A DNA stretch of 64,000 bases from the NCBI GenBank assembly GCA_964369415.1, contig CAYJFP010000002.1, positions 62,001 to 126,000 on the forward strand. The letters are read 5' to 3'. Under the pieces are notes generated by a model that saw only the letters and a list, made by a program, of their open reading frames with translations, did no database searches and was not told the origin of the DNA. Each line of letters starts with the position of its first letter. Positions within the stretch are counted from its first letter, which is position 1. This stretch comes from SIG603 sp964369415. Lineage in GTDB: Bacteria; Bacillota; Clostridia; Oscillospirales; Acutalibacteraceae. The position numbers and the translations under genes are program-made. Below are positions 16,815 to 25,974 of the stretch, one piece after another.

Positions 16815-17711
16815 TATTTCTATATTTTCCCCATCTGTTTCAAATAAAATATTCCCATTTTCAAATGTCTTGTAAATTTTACATTCTATGTTATTAAGTA
16901 ATGCTAAGGTTTCATCATGCGGATGACCATATGTATTATCTTCTGAACAACTTATCACCGCATATTCAGGGTTGATACTGCTTAAAATATTTTCATTTAA
17001 AGCATCACTAGATCCATGGTGTGAAACTTTAAGAACATCAGCGGTAAAATCCATATTATTACTTAATGCATCCTCTTGCGCTACAATTTCACTGTCACCT
17101 GTAAAGAGGAAATCTGTATTCACATAGCTAAATTTAATCACCAACGAATAATCGTTCAAATTATCGTATTCCTTTTTGGTCGGTGCTAAGACCTCTAGCT
17201 CAAATTTTTCATTAAAAACCAGACTGTCACCTGATTTAGCAAAAAATAAATCTGTTTGGCTATTTTCAAGTGCCTCTATCATACTTTCAAATGTTTTTGA
17301 GGTAGGTGTCATATCAGGTGGAATTTCAGGCATGTATAGTTTTTCAACATCGTAGTTTTCAATTACTAAATCCATTGCCCCTATATGGTCGGCATGTGGA
17401 TGACTCGCTACCGCAATTTCTAAATCGTCGATATTGAGCGATTTCAAAAAATAGTCTATATCTTCTTTGTCATCATGTCTTCCTGAATCAATTAAAATAT
17501 CGAAATACTCACCATTCTCTTCAGGTATTCTAATTAAAGAAGCATCTCCTTGTCCAACATCGACAAAGTAGACTTGAACGCCTTCACCTAAAAGAGTTTT
17601 TTGCGTATCAAAATTTATAAATACATAAATAAGCATAGATATTAAGAGGGCTGCCATAGTTAGAATTATGGCAGCCTTTTTAGCTAAATGCTTTTTCTTA
17701 ACGCTTTTCAT
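16800..17711 (-). CDS. ComEC-like metallo-beta-lactamase-fold protein, membrane-anchored
   Basis: A 303-residue stand-alone MBL-fold protein resembling the C-terminal domain of ComEC. One N-terminal membrane segment (about 12-32) would anchor the domain outside the cell. Signatures: VYFVDVGQGDASL near 45, IDSGRH, the zinc motif ASHPHADHIG near 105, TGDSE, and SHHGSSD near 230. ComEC domains of this type degrade the non-transported DNA strand; stand-alone members are poorly characterised. It sits three bases after the 85-residue conserved gene below leuS. A paralogue is at 34233-35177. Confidence 0.8.
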   Translation of the reverse strand: MKSVKKKHLAKKAAIILTMAALLISMLIYVFINFDTQKTLLGEGVQVYFVDVGQGDASLIRIPEENGEYFDILIDSGRHDDKEDIDYFLKSLNIDDLEIAVASHPHADHIGAMDLVIENYDVEKLYMPEIPPDMTPTSKTFESMIEALENSQTDLFFAKSGDSLVFNEKFELEVLAPTKKEYDNLNDYSLVIKFSYVNTDFLFTGDSEIVAQEDALSNNMDFTADVLKVSHHGSSDALNENILSSINPEYAVISCSEDNTYGHPHDETLALLNNIECKIYKTFENGNILFETDGENIEILTQK

Positions 17712-17714
17712 GGA

Positions 17715-17972
17715 TTAATCGCCACTTTTTTTAAATAGATTAAATCTAAATAGCTTGCTCTCATCTTCTTCTTTTTCACACATTATGAAAGCTTCGGCAA
17801 TTTTACCACCCTCGATAAGTGCTGTAAGACCAACTAACTGGCACAGTTTACTCTTAAGATTCAACCTATCGCCGTCACGAGTCATCAAATAAACTTCACC
17901 CTCACAGCTATCAAGTACATCTAAAAATTCTGGAACATCTACATCATGTAGCTCTACCATTTTTGGTGTCAT
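17715..17972 (-). CDS. Conserved small protein of unknown function
   Basis: An 85-residue soluble protein with no signal or membrane segment. It starts with the ATG at 17972, six bases after TTGGAG; a TTG four codons upstream overlaps that site. Its middle (GDRLNLKSKLCQLVGL) and end (EDESKLFRFNLF) look strongly conserved in my memory of clostridial genomes, where it also follows leuS or sits near it, but no function is known to me. It lies between leuS and the ComEC-like gene, so it may belong to the yhbY-leuS operon. A hairpin plus AGATTGGAG precedes it. Confidence 0.7.
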   Translation of the reverse strand: MTPKMVELHDVDVPEFLDVLDSCEGEVYLMTRDGDRLNLKSKLCQLVGLTALIEGGKIAEAFIMCEKEEDESKLFRFNLFKKSGD

Positions 17973-18001
17973 AACATACTCCAATCTGCCTTATCCAAGG
18001 C
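17970..18001 (-). promoter_or_regulatory. Looser copy of the hairpin-GGAG module
   Basis: Hairpin GCCTT-GGAT-AAGGC (18001-17988 on the minus strand) is followed directly by AGATTGGAG, six bases, and ATG. It matches the GGAATGGAG module in seven of nine bases. Confidence 0.4.
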
Positions 18002-18007
18002 TAATAC

Positions 18008-20416
18008 TTATTTTGCAACAATGTTGACAAGTTTCCCAGGCACATAAATTTCTTTTAGAATATTTTTACCTTCTATGTCCATTATAACTCTTTCTTCATT
18101 TTTTGCAAGTGCTATTGCATCATCTTTAGAAATATTTCTGTCGACAACAATTTTAGACCTCATTTTACCTGAAACTTGTATTACAATTTCAACTTTATCG
18201 TCTACACATTTACTCTCATCAAATTTTGGCCACGAAGATTTTGCAATCATACCCGACTGCAACAAACAATCCTCATTCATTTCTTCAGTAATGTGTGGGC
18301 AAAATGGATTAAGCAAAATAGAGAAAATTCTTAACTCCTCTTTACTTACACTGCCTTTTTTATAAATTTCGTTGATAAGTGACATCAAGCTTGCAATAGC
18401 AGTATTAAATTTAAGGCTCTCACAATCTTCAGAAACTTTTTTAATAGTTTTATTAAACGAAATCTCTAAATCTTTGCTTATTGACTTACCGTCATTTATC
18501 ATATCTTTAAGAGCCCAATACCTGTCTATAAATCTCTTACAGCCTTTAATGCCCTCATTGCTCCAAATAGCCGCCTTTTCAAAGTCACCTATGAACATTT
18601 CATATAATCTCATGGTGTCGGCGCCGTAATCTCTTACGATGTCATCGGGATTTACAACATTTCCCTTTGACTTACTCATTTTTATGCCGCCTTCACCCAA
18701 AATCATACCATGACTTGTTCTTTTTGCATACGGTTCTACCGTTGGAACTACACCTATATCATATAAAAATTTGTGCCAGAAGCGGCTATATAGTAAATGA
18801 AGTGTTGTGTGCTCCATACCACCATTGTACCAATCGACAGGAGACCAATAATTTAGTGCCTCTTTTGAAGCTAATTCTTTATCGTTTTTAGGGTCCATAT
18901 ATCTTAAGAAATACCAAGATGAACCTGCCCATTGTGGCATTGTATCTGTTTCTCTTATGGCTGGTTTGCCGCATTTTGGACAAGAAACATTAGTCCACTC
19001 GGTAATTTTTGAAAGTGGTGATTCGCCTGTTTCTGTTGGCTCGTAGCTATCAATCATAGGAAGTGTAAGCGGTAACTGACTTTCATCAACAGGAACATAT
19101 CCACAGTCTTCACAGCAAATAATCGGAATAGGCTCACCCCAATATCTTTGTCTTGAGAAAACCCAATCACGAAGCTTAAAGTTGACTTTAGCCTTTCCTA
19201 TCCCCTCTTTTTCAAGGTGTTCTTTAATCTTCAACTTAGCTTCATCAACAGAAAGATTATCAAGAATTCCACTGTTTACCATTATTCCAGTCGAGCAGTC
19301 GGTAAAAGCTTCTTTCTCTACGTCTCCACCTTTTACAACCTCAATAATCGGCAAGTCAAATTTCTTTGCAAATTCAAAGTCTCTTGTATCGTGTGCTGGA
19401 ACAGCCATAATCGCACCTGTTCCGTATGAAACAAGTACATAATCTGAAATAAAAATCGGAATAGCCTTGTTTGTAAGCGGATTTATCGCTTCGACACCTT
19501 TTAAGAGAACACCTGTTTTATCTTTTGCAACTTCAGTTCTCTCAAAATCTGACTTTTTGGCCGACTCAACTTGATAATTCTTAATTTCATCAATATTACT
19601 AAGCTTATCTGACCATTTTTCTATATAAGGATGCTCCGGTGAAATAACCATATAGGTAGCACCGTAAAGAGTATCAGGTCTAGTGGTGTAAACTGTTAAA
19701 ACATCGCCTTCGCTGGTCTTAAAATCAACCTCACAGCCTTCAGATCTTCCTATCCAGTTGGTTTGTTGCGCCTTAACTCTGTCTGGATAGTCAACAAGCT
19801 CTAAATCATCAATCAATCTTTGAGCATATTCTGTAATTTTAAGCATCCATTGCGATTTAACTTTTCTAACTACTTCGCTGTCACATCTTTCGCAAACACC
19901 GTCTACAACCTCTTCATTTGCAAGAACACATTTACAGGAAGTACACCAGTTGACAGCCATTTCTTTTTTGTATGCAAGACCCTTTTCAAAAAGCTTTAAG
20001 AAAATCCACTGAGTCCACTTATAATAGTCCTCATCTGTTGTGTTTATTTCACGGCTCCAGTCAAAAGAAAGACCGAGTGCTTGAATTTGCTTTTTAAATC
20101 TATCGACATTATTAGCCGTAACTATAGATGGATGGATGTGATTTTTTATAGCAAAGTTTTCTGTCGGAAGACCAAATGCATCCCAACCCATAGGAAAAAG
20201 AACATTATATCCCTCAAGTCTTCTTTTTCTTGAAACCACGTCAAGGCCTGTATATGGTCTTGGATGACCTACATGAAGTCCTGCTCCTGATGGATATGGA
20301 AATTCAACCAAAGCATAAAATTTTGGCTTATCGCTCTTATCTTCTGCTCTAAAAACAGCTTCATCTTCCCAAATTTTCTGCCATTTCTTTTCAATTTGTT
20401 TATAATCGTATTTCAT
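18008..20416 (-). CDS. leuS: Leucyl-tRNA synthetase
   Basis: Class I synthetase charging tRNA-Leu. The 802-residue protein matches the bacterial norm. The HIGH motif lies in HVGHPRPYTG near 47-56, the editing domain is around 220-410 (with TTRPDTLYGAT), and KMSKSKGN is near 575-582. Start ATG follows GGAGTAAGTAG and lies four bases after rsfS. A tRNA-Leu(UAA) gene is elsewhere in the window at 58516-58602. No defects are seen. Confidence 0.98.
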   Translation of the reverse strand: MKYDYKQIEKKWQKIWEDEAVFRAEDKSDKPKFYALVEFPYPSGAGLHVGHPRPYTGLDVVSRKRRLEGYNVLFPMGWDAFGLPTENFAIKNHIHPSIVTANNVDRFKKQIQALGLSFDWSREINTTDEDYYKWTQWIFLKLFEKGLAYKKEMAVNWCTSCKCVLANEEVVDGVCERCDSEVVRKVKSQWMLKITEYAQRLIDDLELVDYPDRVKAQQTNWIGRSEGCEVDFKTSEGDVLTVYTTRPDTLYGATYMVISPEHPYIEKWSDKLSNIDEIKNYQVESAKKSDFERTEVAKDKTGVLLKGVEAINPLTNKAIPIFISDYVLVSYGTGAIMAVPAHDTRDFEFAKKFDLPIIEVVKGGDVEKEAFTDCSTGIMVNSGILDNLSVDEAKLKIKEHLEKEGIGKAKVNFKLRDWVFSRQRYWGEPIPIICCEDCGYVPVDESQLPLTLPMIDSYEPTETGESPLSKITEWTNVSCPKCGKPAIRETDTMPQWAGSSWYFLRYMDPKNDKELASKEALNYWSPVDWYNGGMEHTTLHLLYSRFWHKFLYDIGVVPTVEPYAKRTSHGMILGEGGIKMSKSKGNVVNPDDIVRDYGADTMRLYEMFIGDFEKAAIWSNEGIKGCKRFIDRYWALKDMINDGKSISKDLEISFNKTIKKVSEDCESLKFNTAIASLMSLINEIYKKGSVSKEELRIFSILLNPFCPHITEEMNEDCLLQSGMIAKSSWPKFDESKCVDDKVEIVIQVSGKMRSKIVVDRNISKDDAIALAKNEERVIMDIEGKNILKEIYVPGKLVNIVAK

Positions 20417-20420
20417 CTAC

Positions 20421-20771
20421 TTACTCCAACTCCTCGGGATTTATAATTTGTGCATCTTGCCATAATCTATCTAAATCATAGAATTCTCTTGCTTCTTCTG
20501 TAAAAATATGGACAACTACGTCGGCGTAATCTATCAAAATCCAACCTGTAGACCTGTATCCCTCAACTGCAAGCGGGTAAGTGCCCTCTTCTTTTATCTT
20601 CATCTCGACTTTATCTGCCTGAGCTTGTACCGCAGTCGAGCTTGTGCCAGTGCTTATTATGAAATAATCGGCTAAAGATGATATTTCATTTATTTTTAGA
20701 ATTTTGACATCAACTGCTTTCATATCGTCTAAGGCAGTAAAAATTTTTTTAACTTTTTCGTTTGTTGTCAT
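20421..20771 (-). CDS. rsfS: Ribosome silencing factor RsfS
   Basis: A 116-residue RsfS/YbeB/Iojap-family protein. It binds ribosomal protein uL14 and blocks subunit joining in starvation. The signatures FIISTGTSSTAVQA near 36-50, EGYRSTGWILIDYADVVVHIF near 65-85 and YDLDRLWQDA near 95 are all present. It lies one base after yqeK and four bases before leuS, the typical order. Confidence 0.95.
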   Translation of the reverse strand: MTTNEKVKKIFTALDDMKAVDVKILKINEISSLADYFIISTGTSSTAVQAQADKVEMKIKEEGTYPLAVEGYRSTGWILIDYADVVVHIFTEEAREFYDLDRLWQDAQIINPEELE

Positions 20772-20772
20772 T

Positions 20773-21348
20773 TTAATCGTCCTTTCCTTTATTTTCTATA
20801 ATATCATTATAGGCATCAATAGAATCGCTACCTATAATTTTATTTTCCTCAATTAATTCAACTAAAGTGAACTTAAATCCCTCAAGCATAGCTTCTTCAA
20901 GATTTTTTTCACATAGTTTTCTCATGTCTTTAACTCCATTATAATCTCTATCATCAGAAGTATAATCAGAAATAAACACCACTTTTTCAAGCACTGACAT
21001 TCCTTTTCTACCACTAGTATGATAGCGAATGGCGTTTAATATGTCCTCATCTTCAATCTTCAAAACGTCTTTTACATACGCCATTCCAGATATTTGATGC
21101 CATAAATTTTTACTCATGAGCTCTGTTTGTGTTAAAACAATGCCCGAATCCGTGATTCTTTTAAGCTGTATATCAGGGTCTTGCTCTTTCATTATATCAT
21201 GAAGAAGTCCCGCAATTTCAGCCTTTTCCTCGTCTGCATCATAAATTTTTGAAAGTCTAACCGCTTGTTTTGCTACTTCGACAGAATGATTATATCTTTT
21301 GTCACCAAGCATGGACTTAAGAACCTTTTTCATTTCATTAGTTTTCAT
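20773..21348 (-). CDS. yqeK: HD-domain diadenosine tetraphosphatase YqeK
   Basis: A 191-residue HD-domain phosphohydrolase. YqeK-family proteins cleave Ap4A symmetrically to ADP. The metal site shows as HSVEVAKQA near 21-29, LLHDIMKE near 52-59, the HQISG and YHTSG histidines, and ISDYTSD near 118. The ATG at 21348 follows GGAGG by five bases and abuts the nadD stop; a longer frame would overlap nadD without a ribosome-binding site. It lies in the yhbY-nadD-yqeK-rsfS-leuS operon. Confidence 0.92.
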   Translation of the reverse strand: MKTNEMKKVLKSMLGDKRYNHSVEVAKQAVRLSKIYDADEEKAEIAGLLHDIMKEQDPDIQLKRITDSGIVLTQTELMSKNLWHQISGMAYVKDVLKIEDEDILNAIRYHTSGRKGMSVLEKVVFISDYTSDDRDYNGVKDMRKLCEKNLEEAMLEGFKFTLVELIEENKIIGSDSIDAYNDIIENKGKDD

Positions 21349-21349
21349 A

Positions 21350-21943
21350 TTAACCTCCGGCTGAATACAAGTTATTAGTTTTGATATATTCTCCAACTTT
21401 TTCTGGGATAAGGTCTTTGCTTCCGTGTCTAATTTCGGTAGAACTTACTTCTACATATGGAATATCAGTTACTACAAATTTAAAATTAGTATATTTTTCA
21501 TTCAATTTTAAAGCATATTCGGTAATTTTTTGAACTTCTTTCTCGCCTCTTGGAGCACAACAAATTGTGGCTAAAGAAAAAATTCCCATAAAGTTTTTCC
21601 ATTTTTCTATCGTATAGAACATATCTTGCCCCATCAATAAGAACAACTCGTCTTTTGGATGAAGTTTTTCCATTTCACTTAAAGTATCAAAAGTATAACT
21701 CAATCCGCTTCTTTTACATTCAATATCTGAAACTTCACAAAATTTTAAGTCTGATACTGCAATTTCACACATTTTAATCCTGTGCCTAGTGTCTGCAAGA
21801 TAATCTGCCGATTTGTGTGGTGGCATATTTGTAGGAATAAGAATAATTCTATCCAATAAAAGTCTCTCTTTAAAACCCTTTATTATATTTACATGTCCAT
21901 AATGAATCGGATTGAAAGTTCCGCCAAAAACACCTATTTTCAT
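21350..21943 (-). CDS. nadD: Nicotinate-nucleotide adenylyltransferase
   Basis: Adenylates nicotinate mononucleotide in NAD synthesis. It is a 197-residue protein with the nucleotidyltransferase loop GVFGGTFNPIHYGH (4-17), LLMGQDM near 103 and the ISSTEIR-type motif (SSTEIRHG) near 171. It starts six bases after yhbY and ends directly before yqeK, typical of the order in Firmicutes. A hairpin CGGTAA/TTACCG then AGG precedes its start, inside the yhbY end. Confidence 0.97.
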   Translation of the reverse strand: MKIGVFGGTFNPIHYGHVNIIKGFKERLLLDRIILIPTNMPPHKSADYLADTRHRIKMCEIAVSDLKFCEVSDIECKRSGLSYTFDTLSEMEKLHPKDELFLLMGQDMFYTIEKWKNFMGIFSLATICCAPRGEKEVQKITEYALKLNEKYTNFKFVVTDIPYVEVSSTEIRHGSKDLIPEKVGEYIKTNNLYSAGG

Positions 21944-21948
21944 CTATT

Positions 21949-22245
21949 TTACCTCGGTAAAACAATTACCGGTTCCTTCGTATTTTTCTTATATAGAACA
22001 AATTTAGAACCTATTACTTGTACTACTTCAGATTCGGTTTTCGCCGCTATTTCTTCTGCAACTTCACGGACTGAAAGGGGGCAAGATTCAGTTAAAACTT
22101 TACCTTTTATTATTTCTCTTTTAAGTAGTGCATCTTCTGCCTGTTTTACTATATGATCAGACATACCGCCTTTTCCAACCATAAGTATGGTGTCGATATC
22201 CACAGCTAAACCTCTAAGATACGCTCTTTGCTTACTAGTTAGCAT
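21949..22245 (-). CDS. yhbY: YhbY-family RNA-binding protein (CRM domain)
   Basis: A 98-residue single CRM-domain protein that associates with pre-50S ribosomal particles in other bacteria. The opening LTSKQRAYLRGLA and the GKGGMSDHIV loop (GxxG-type, near 22-31) identify the family; VIGSKFVLYK closes the domain. The ATG at 22245 lies seven bases after GGAATGGAG and is clearly better than upstream starts. It heads the nadD-yqeK-rsfS-leuS run. Confidence 0.93.
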   Translation of the reverse strand: MLTSKQRAYLRGLAVDIDTILMVGKGGMSDHIVKQAEDALLKREIIKGKVLTESCPLSVREVAEEIAAKTESEVVQVIGSKFVLYKKNTKEPVIVLPR

Positions 22246-22277
22246 ATTAATGCTCCATTCCGCCGATTCAAACCGGC
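22243..22277 (-). promoter_or_regulatory. Hairpin-GGAATGGAG module before yhbY
   Basis: Minus-strand hairpin GCCGGT-TTGA-ATCGGC (22277-22262), directly followed by GGAATGGAG (22261-22253), seven bases and ATG. The stem differs from the asd and upp copies but pairs fully, with one G-T pair. Confidence 0.6.
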
Positions 22278-22341
22278 ACAAAATATTTTATAATACGCTC
22301 TCTCATCTTACCAACGGCAAAATTATAAGAACAACTAAAAA

Positions 22342-22911
22342 TTAATTATCAATTTTATCTTTATATATTGAAAGCTCTTTTGAAAAAGCCCGTAAAGCTT
22401 TTCCTCTGTGCGAAACGCTGTCTTTTTCTTTATCTGTCATTTGCGCAAAACTCTTGCCGTCTACCAAAAATATCGGGTCATAACCAAAACCGCCCTCACC
22501 GATACACCCAGTAGCTATCGTTCCGTCACACTTCTCTTCTATCAAAATTTTATCACCGTTTGGAAATACACAGGCAATAGCGCAGGCAAAATAGGCCGAT
22601 CTATCTTCTTTGTCCTCAAGCTTTTTTAAAACAGTCTTTTTTCTCTCGCCCTCTTTTGCGTATCTTGCCGAGTAGATTCCCGGCTCACCGCCAAGCGCAT
22701 TCACACAAAGTCCGCTATCGTCTGAAATAGCAGGAAGTCCTGTTTCCTTTAGTGCAGCTTCAGCTTTTAAAAGTGCATTTTCCATAAAAGTTGTTCCAGT
22801 TTCATCTACTTCAGCCAAGTCACATGAGACTACTTCTATGGAAAGTGGCGCTAAAATTCTTTGAAATTCTTCAATTTTATGCTTGTTTCGGCTTGCAATC
22901 ACAAATTTCAT
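22342..22911 (-). CDS. rdgB: XTP/dITP diphosphatase (RdgB/HAM1)
   Basis: House-cleaning pyrophosphatase that removes non-canonical purine triphosphates. The 189-residue protein shows the opening FVIASRNKHKIEEF (substrate loop), ISDDSGLCVNALGGEPGIYSARYA-type core split over about 65-85, GEGGFGYDPIF near 145 and SHRGKAL near 170. It lies four bases after the M18 aminopeptidase and so is probably cotranscribed with it. Confidence 0.96.
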   Translation of the reverse strand: MKFVIASRNKHKIEEFQRILAPLSIEVVSCDLAEVDETGTTFMENALLKAEAALKETGLPAISDDSGLCVNALGGEPGIYSARYAKEGERKKTVLKKLEDKEDRSAYFACAIACVFPNGDKILIEEKCDGTIATGCIGEGGFGYDPIFLVDGKSFAQMTDKEKDSVSHRGKALRAFSKELSIYKDKIDN

Positions 22912-22915
22912 ATCA

Positions 22916-24214
22916 TCATTCCTTAAATGTAATTTTATTTGAAGAAAAGTTAATTTTCAAACTAAAAAACTTTCTAAGTGCCTTATACATTAGCTCACTA
23001 TCTAACGCTCCACAAGTTTCAACCGCCGAATGCATGGCAAATTGTGCAATACCAATATCCACCGTTCTTACAGAAATCCTTGTATTGAGTATGCTGCCAA
23101 GAGTTGACCCACCTGACATGTCCGAGCGATTATGAAAAGTTTGAAACGGGATATTTTCCTTTTTACAAATCATTTTAAATACTGATGCCGAAACCGAATC
23201 CGTTGTATACCTCTGATTTGCATTGAACTTAATTACAGGACCTTTGTTTGGATAATTCCTGTTAGATACATCAAATTTTTCCATAAAATTGGGATGAGCT
23301 GCATGTGCATTATCTGCTGAAATCATGAAGCTATTTGCCAATATAATTCTAAAATCCTCTTCTGTTTTTTTAGAAATTTCACAAATCCTTTTAAATGTAT
23401 CAAACATGAACGTAGACGCCGCACCTTGCTTAGTGCTACTTCCGACTTCTTCATTGTCAAAAACTGCCATGACATCTATAGAATCAATATTATTACTATC
23501 AATAAGTGCTTTGACTGATAGAAATGCGTTTTGTATATTATCAATTCTAGGTGCACTTAAATATTGCTCTTTATCACCTATTAATTTACTTTTCTCTCGA
23601 ACATAAAGGAATAAATCATGTGAAACAACATCACCTTCATCACATCCTAAATTATTAGTAATAATCTTTAAAAGATTGCTTTCTCCGTCACCCAAAATTG
23701 GAAGCATATGAACTTGAGGATTATATTTAAATCCATCGTTTATATCTCTTGATAGATGAACCGCAATATTTGGTATTAATAGTAAATCTTCATCAATATT
23801 TACAGTTTTAGTTTCAATTCCATTTTCTGTTAAAATTTGAACTCGTCCAGCTACCGATAAAGGTCTATCCATCCACGAGGACATAATCATAGAGCCATAT
23901 GGTTCTATATTTATACTTTTATAGTTCTCATTTTTACCTATATCAAAATTTTCTTTTAGCTTAAAACAAGGAGAATCACTGTGAGACGAAACTATATTAA
24001 ATGAATCAAAGTCATTATCAGTATATCTAAATGCAATTATTGAACTATCATTTCTGGTCACAAAGTAGTTTTTACCCTTTTGTAAATCCCATGCTTCATT
24101 TTCGTTTAACTTAATAAAAAAAGCATCAGTAAGGACTTTCGAGATATTTTCCACCACATGGTACGAAGTTGGACTTTTGTCGATAAAATTCATAAGTTCA
24201 TTGTTTAAATTCAT
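22916..24214 (-). CDS. apeB: M18-family aminopeptidase
   Basis: A 432-residue zinc aminopeptidase of the M18 (aspartyl aminopeptidase) family, cytoplasmic. The N-terminal FIDKSPTSYHVVENI, SSHSDSPCFKLK (metal His and Asp near 80), the FDNEEVGSSTKQGA block near 242, and NRSDMSGGSTLG near 373 are all visible. It removes N-terminal residues from peptides; the exact preference is not shown. Upstream a hairpin TGCACT/AGTGCA lies before the start, but the ribosome-binding site is weak. The gene symbol is by family. Confidence 0.9.
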   Translation of the reverse strand: MNLNNELMNFIDKSPTSYHVVENISKVLTDAFFIKLNENEAWDLQKGKNYFVTRNDSSIIAFRYTDNDFDSFNIVSSHSDSPCFKLKENFDIGKNENYKSINIEPYGSMIMSSWMDRPLSVAGRVQILTENGIETKTVNIDEDLLLIPNIAVHLSRDINDGFKYNPQVHMLPILGDGESNLLKIITNNLGCDEGDVVSHDLFLYVREKSKLIGDKEQYLSAPRIDNIQNAFLSVKALIDSNNIDSIDVMAVFDNEEVGSSTKQGAASTFMFDTFKRICEISKKTEEDFRIILANSFMISADNAHAAHPNFMEKFDVSNRNYPNKGPVIKFNANQRYTTDSVSASVFKMICKKENIPFQTFHNRSDMSGGSTLGSILNTRISVRTVDIGIAQFAMHSAVETCGALDSELMYKALRKFFSLKINFSSNKITFKE

Positions 24215-24266
24215 TTATTAATCTGCCATAATGTGCACTAATTCAGTGCAGAGACTTTTCCTTTCA

Positions 24267-25952
24267 TTATTTCAAGGATAAAAATGCGGCATTTGAACCA
24301 CGTCTACCTTTTGTTTTTCTATGAGAGAAAATTAAATTACTGTTACACATGGTGCAAACATTACCGACAGTTATATTTTCCTCTTTTATTCCAGATCTCA
24401 TCAAAAATCTTCTATTACATTCCTTTAAGTCTACATGATATTTTTCATTACCTATATAATCAACATAGTATTCAAATTCATCTAACTTTAAAAATTCATC
24501 TGCACATGGTGGATCTACTTCAAAACAGTTTTCACAGATACAAGGTCCAATAGCCACCAAAATATCTTTTGGATCGCAAGAAAACTCTTTTACCATTTTT
24601 TCAACCATTTCTTTAGCCATGCCATTTGCTGTACCTCTCCATCCTGCATGTGCAAGGCCAATGCAAGATTTTATAGGGTCAAAATAATAAATTGGCACAC
24701 AGTCCGCCGCATAAATTACAAGAGTTATTCCCTTTTCATCTGTAACAAGTCCATCAAAACCATCAGTAAATTTATCTTTATTAATACCTTGACCTTTAAA
24801 TTCACTTGTAACTCTTTTTATATTTATACCATGATTTTGATTTCCTGAAATAAGAAACTCTTTATTAACATCAAGTGCCTGACACATAAGCTCAAAATTC
24901 TTGTGGACTATTTCATTATTATCACCAACACCAAGCCCTAAATTCATATCTGCGTATTTGCCCTTTGAAAGTCCGCCAATTCTGGTAGAAAAACAGTGTT
25001 TAACATCCTTCTCTTCCCAATTTTTAAAACTTAGCAATCCGGCTTTATTTTCATGCACCTTAAAATTCATTTCACCGATGCTACAGTCGCCTGTTTCTCT
25101 TGGCTTTTCGATTACAGTGAGCGAAACCGTTTTCTTGTTCACTACTACACCCTCATATTTCTGCTTAATCTGTATTCTACCTGAAAATTCATAGGCACAA
25201 TTTGGGCACTTGAATTCCGCTACAAACCTTTTATTTCTAAATTGCCATTTTGAAAGCCTTTTAGCCTCACCACCGCATTTATCACATGAAAACATAAGGT
25301 TTTTATTAGTCACAAGAGGATGACTCATGTCGTTTATTATTGAAGTTTTAAATGTTATTTTATTGTAAAATTCATTGTTTTTAGCGTCTTGAACAAAGGC
25401 ATCAATGGAGTTTTGAGGCCATAATCTTTTCATAACTGCAAGCGCTAAAAGGCTGTCGTCGAGTGCTCTATGGTGCTCCATATCACTTGCATCTACAGAC
25501 AGAATTTGAGCCGCTGTATAAAGACCCATCTGCTCTTTTCCATTATTACTAATTAGACTTTCTGCATATTTCTGCAAATCGACATACTTATTCAAAAATG
25601 GAATCACATGACTTCCACTGAAATACTTACAGTTTTCGGTCAAAGCCAAAATGTCGGAAATCCCCCAAGTAAGAACAATGTTATTCTCTCCGGCCCATCT
25701 TTTAAACTTGCTAAGCACATTCATATATGGTCTTGCACTATTTAGGTTTTCATCTTTAATGCTCGTAAGCTCACTGACAACAGCATTAAGTTTTTTTCCG
25801 ACTTGAAATCTTACATATGAGGAAAAAGTACTGATAATATTTAAATTTTCATCACATTTTACAGCACCAAACTCAATAATTTCGTTAATATATGATTTAC
25901 TTTTTTTGCTGTAAGCCGCATTCCATTCAAGATCAAGTATAATGAAATTCAT
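24267..25952 (-). CDS. Fusion of DEDDh exonuclease, zinc ribbon and PgeF-type (YfiH) domain
   Basis: One 561-residue frame holds two families. Residues 1-180 are a DEDDh 3'-5' exonuclease: D7 and E9 (ILDLEW), D100, H161 and D165 (HHRALDD). Residues 221-255 form a zinc ribbon (C223, C226, C249, C252). Residues about 300-561 are a full PgeF/YfiH (DUF152, LACC1-like) domain with GNQNHG, AADCVPI, AHAGWRGTA and the GPCICENCFEV segment. PgeF removes misincorporated amino acids from peptidoglycan precursors; relatives act on nucleosides. There is no internal stop or break. A single protein with both activities, or a polyprotein, is inferred; the gene precedes the M18 gene with a 52-base gap. Confidence 0.85.
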   Translation of the reverse strand: MNFIILDLEWNAAYSKKSKSYINEIIEFGAVKCDENLNIISTFSSYVRFQVGKKLNAVVSELTSIKDENLNSARPYMNVLSKFKRWAGENNIVLTWGISDILALTENCKYFSGSHVIPFLNKYVDLQKYAESLISNNGKEQMGLYTAAQILSVDASDMEHHRALDDSLLALAVMKRLWPQNSIDAFVQDAKNNEFYNKITFKTSIINDMSHPLVTNKNLMFSCDKCGGEAKRLSKWQFRNKRFVAEFKCPNCAYEFSGRIQIKQKYEGVVVNKKTVSLTVIEKPRETGDCSIGEMNFKVHENKAGLLSFKNWEEKDVKHCFSTRIGGLSKGKYADMNLGLGVGDNNEIVHKNFELMCQALDVNKEFLISGNQNHGINIKRVTSEFKGQGINKDKFTDGFDGLVTDEKGITLVIYAADCVPIYYFDPIKSCIGLAHAGWRGTANGMAKEMVEKMVKEFSCDPKDILVAIGPCICENCFEVDPPCADEFLKLDEFEYYVDYIGNEKYHVDLKECNRRFLMRSGIKEENITVGNVCTMCNSNLIFSHRKTKGRRGSNAAFLSLK

Positions 25953-25974
25953 ATATTTATCCTTCTTTGATAAA

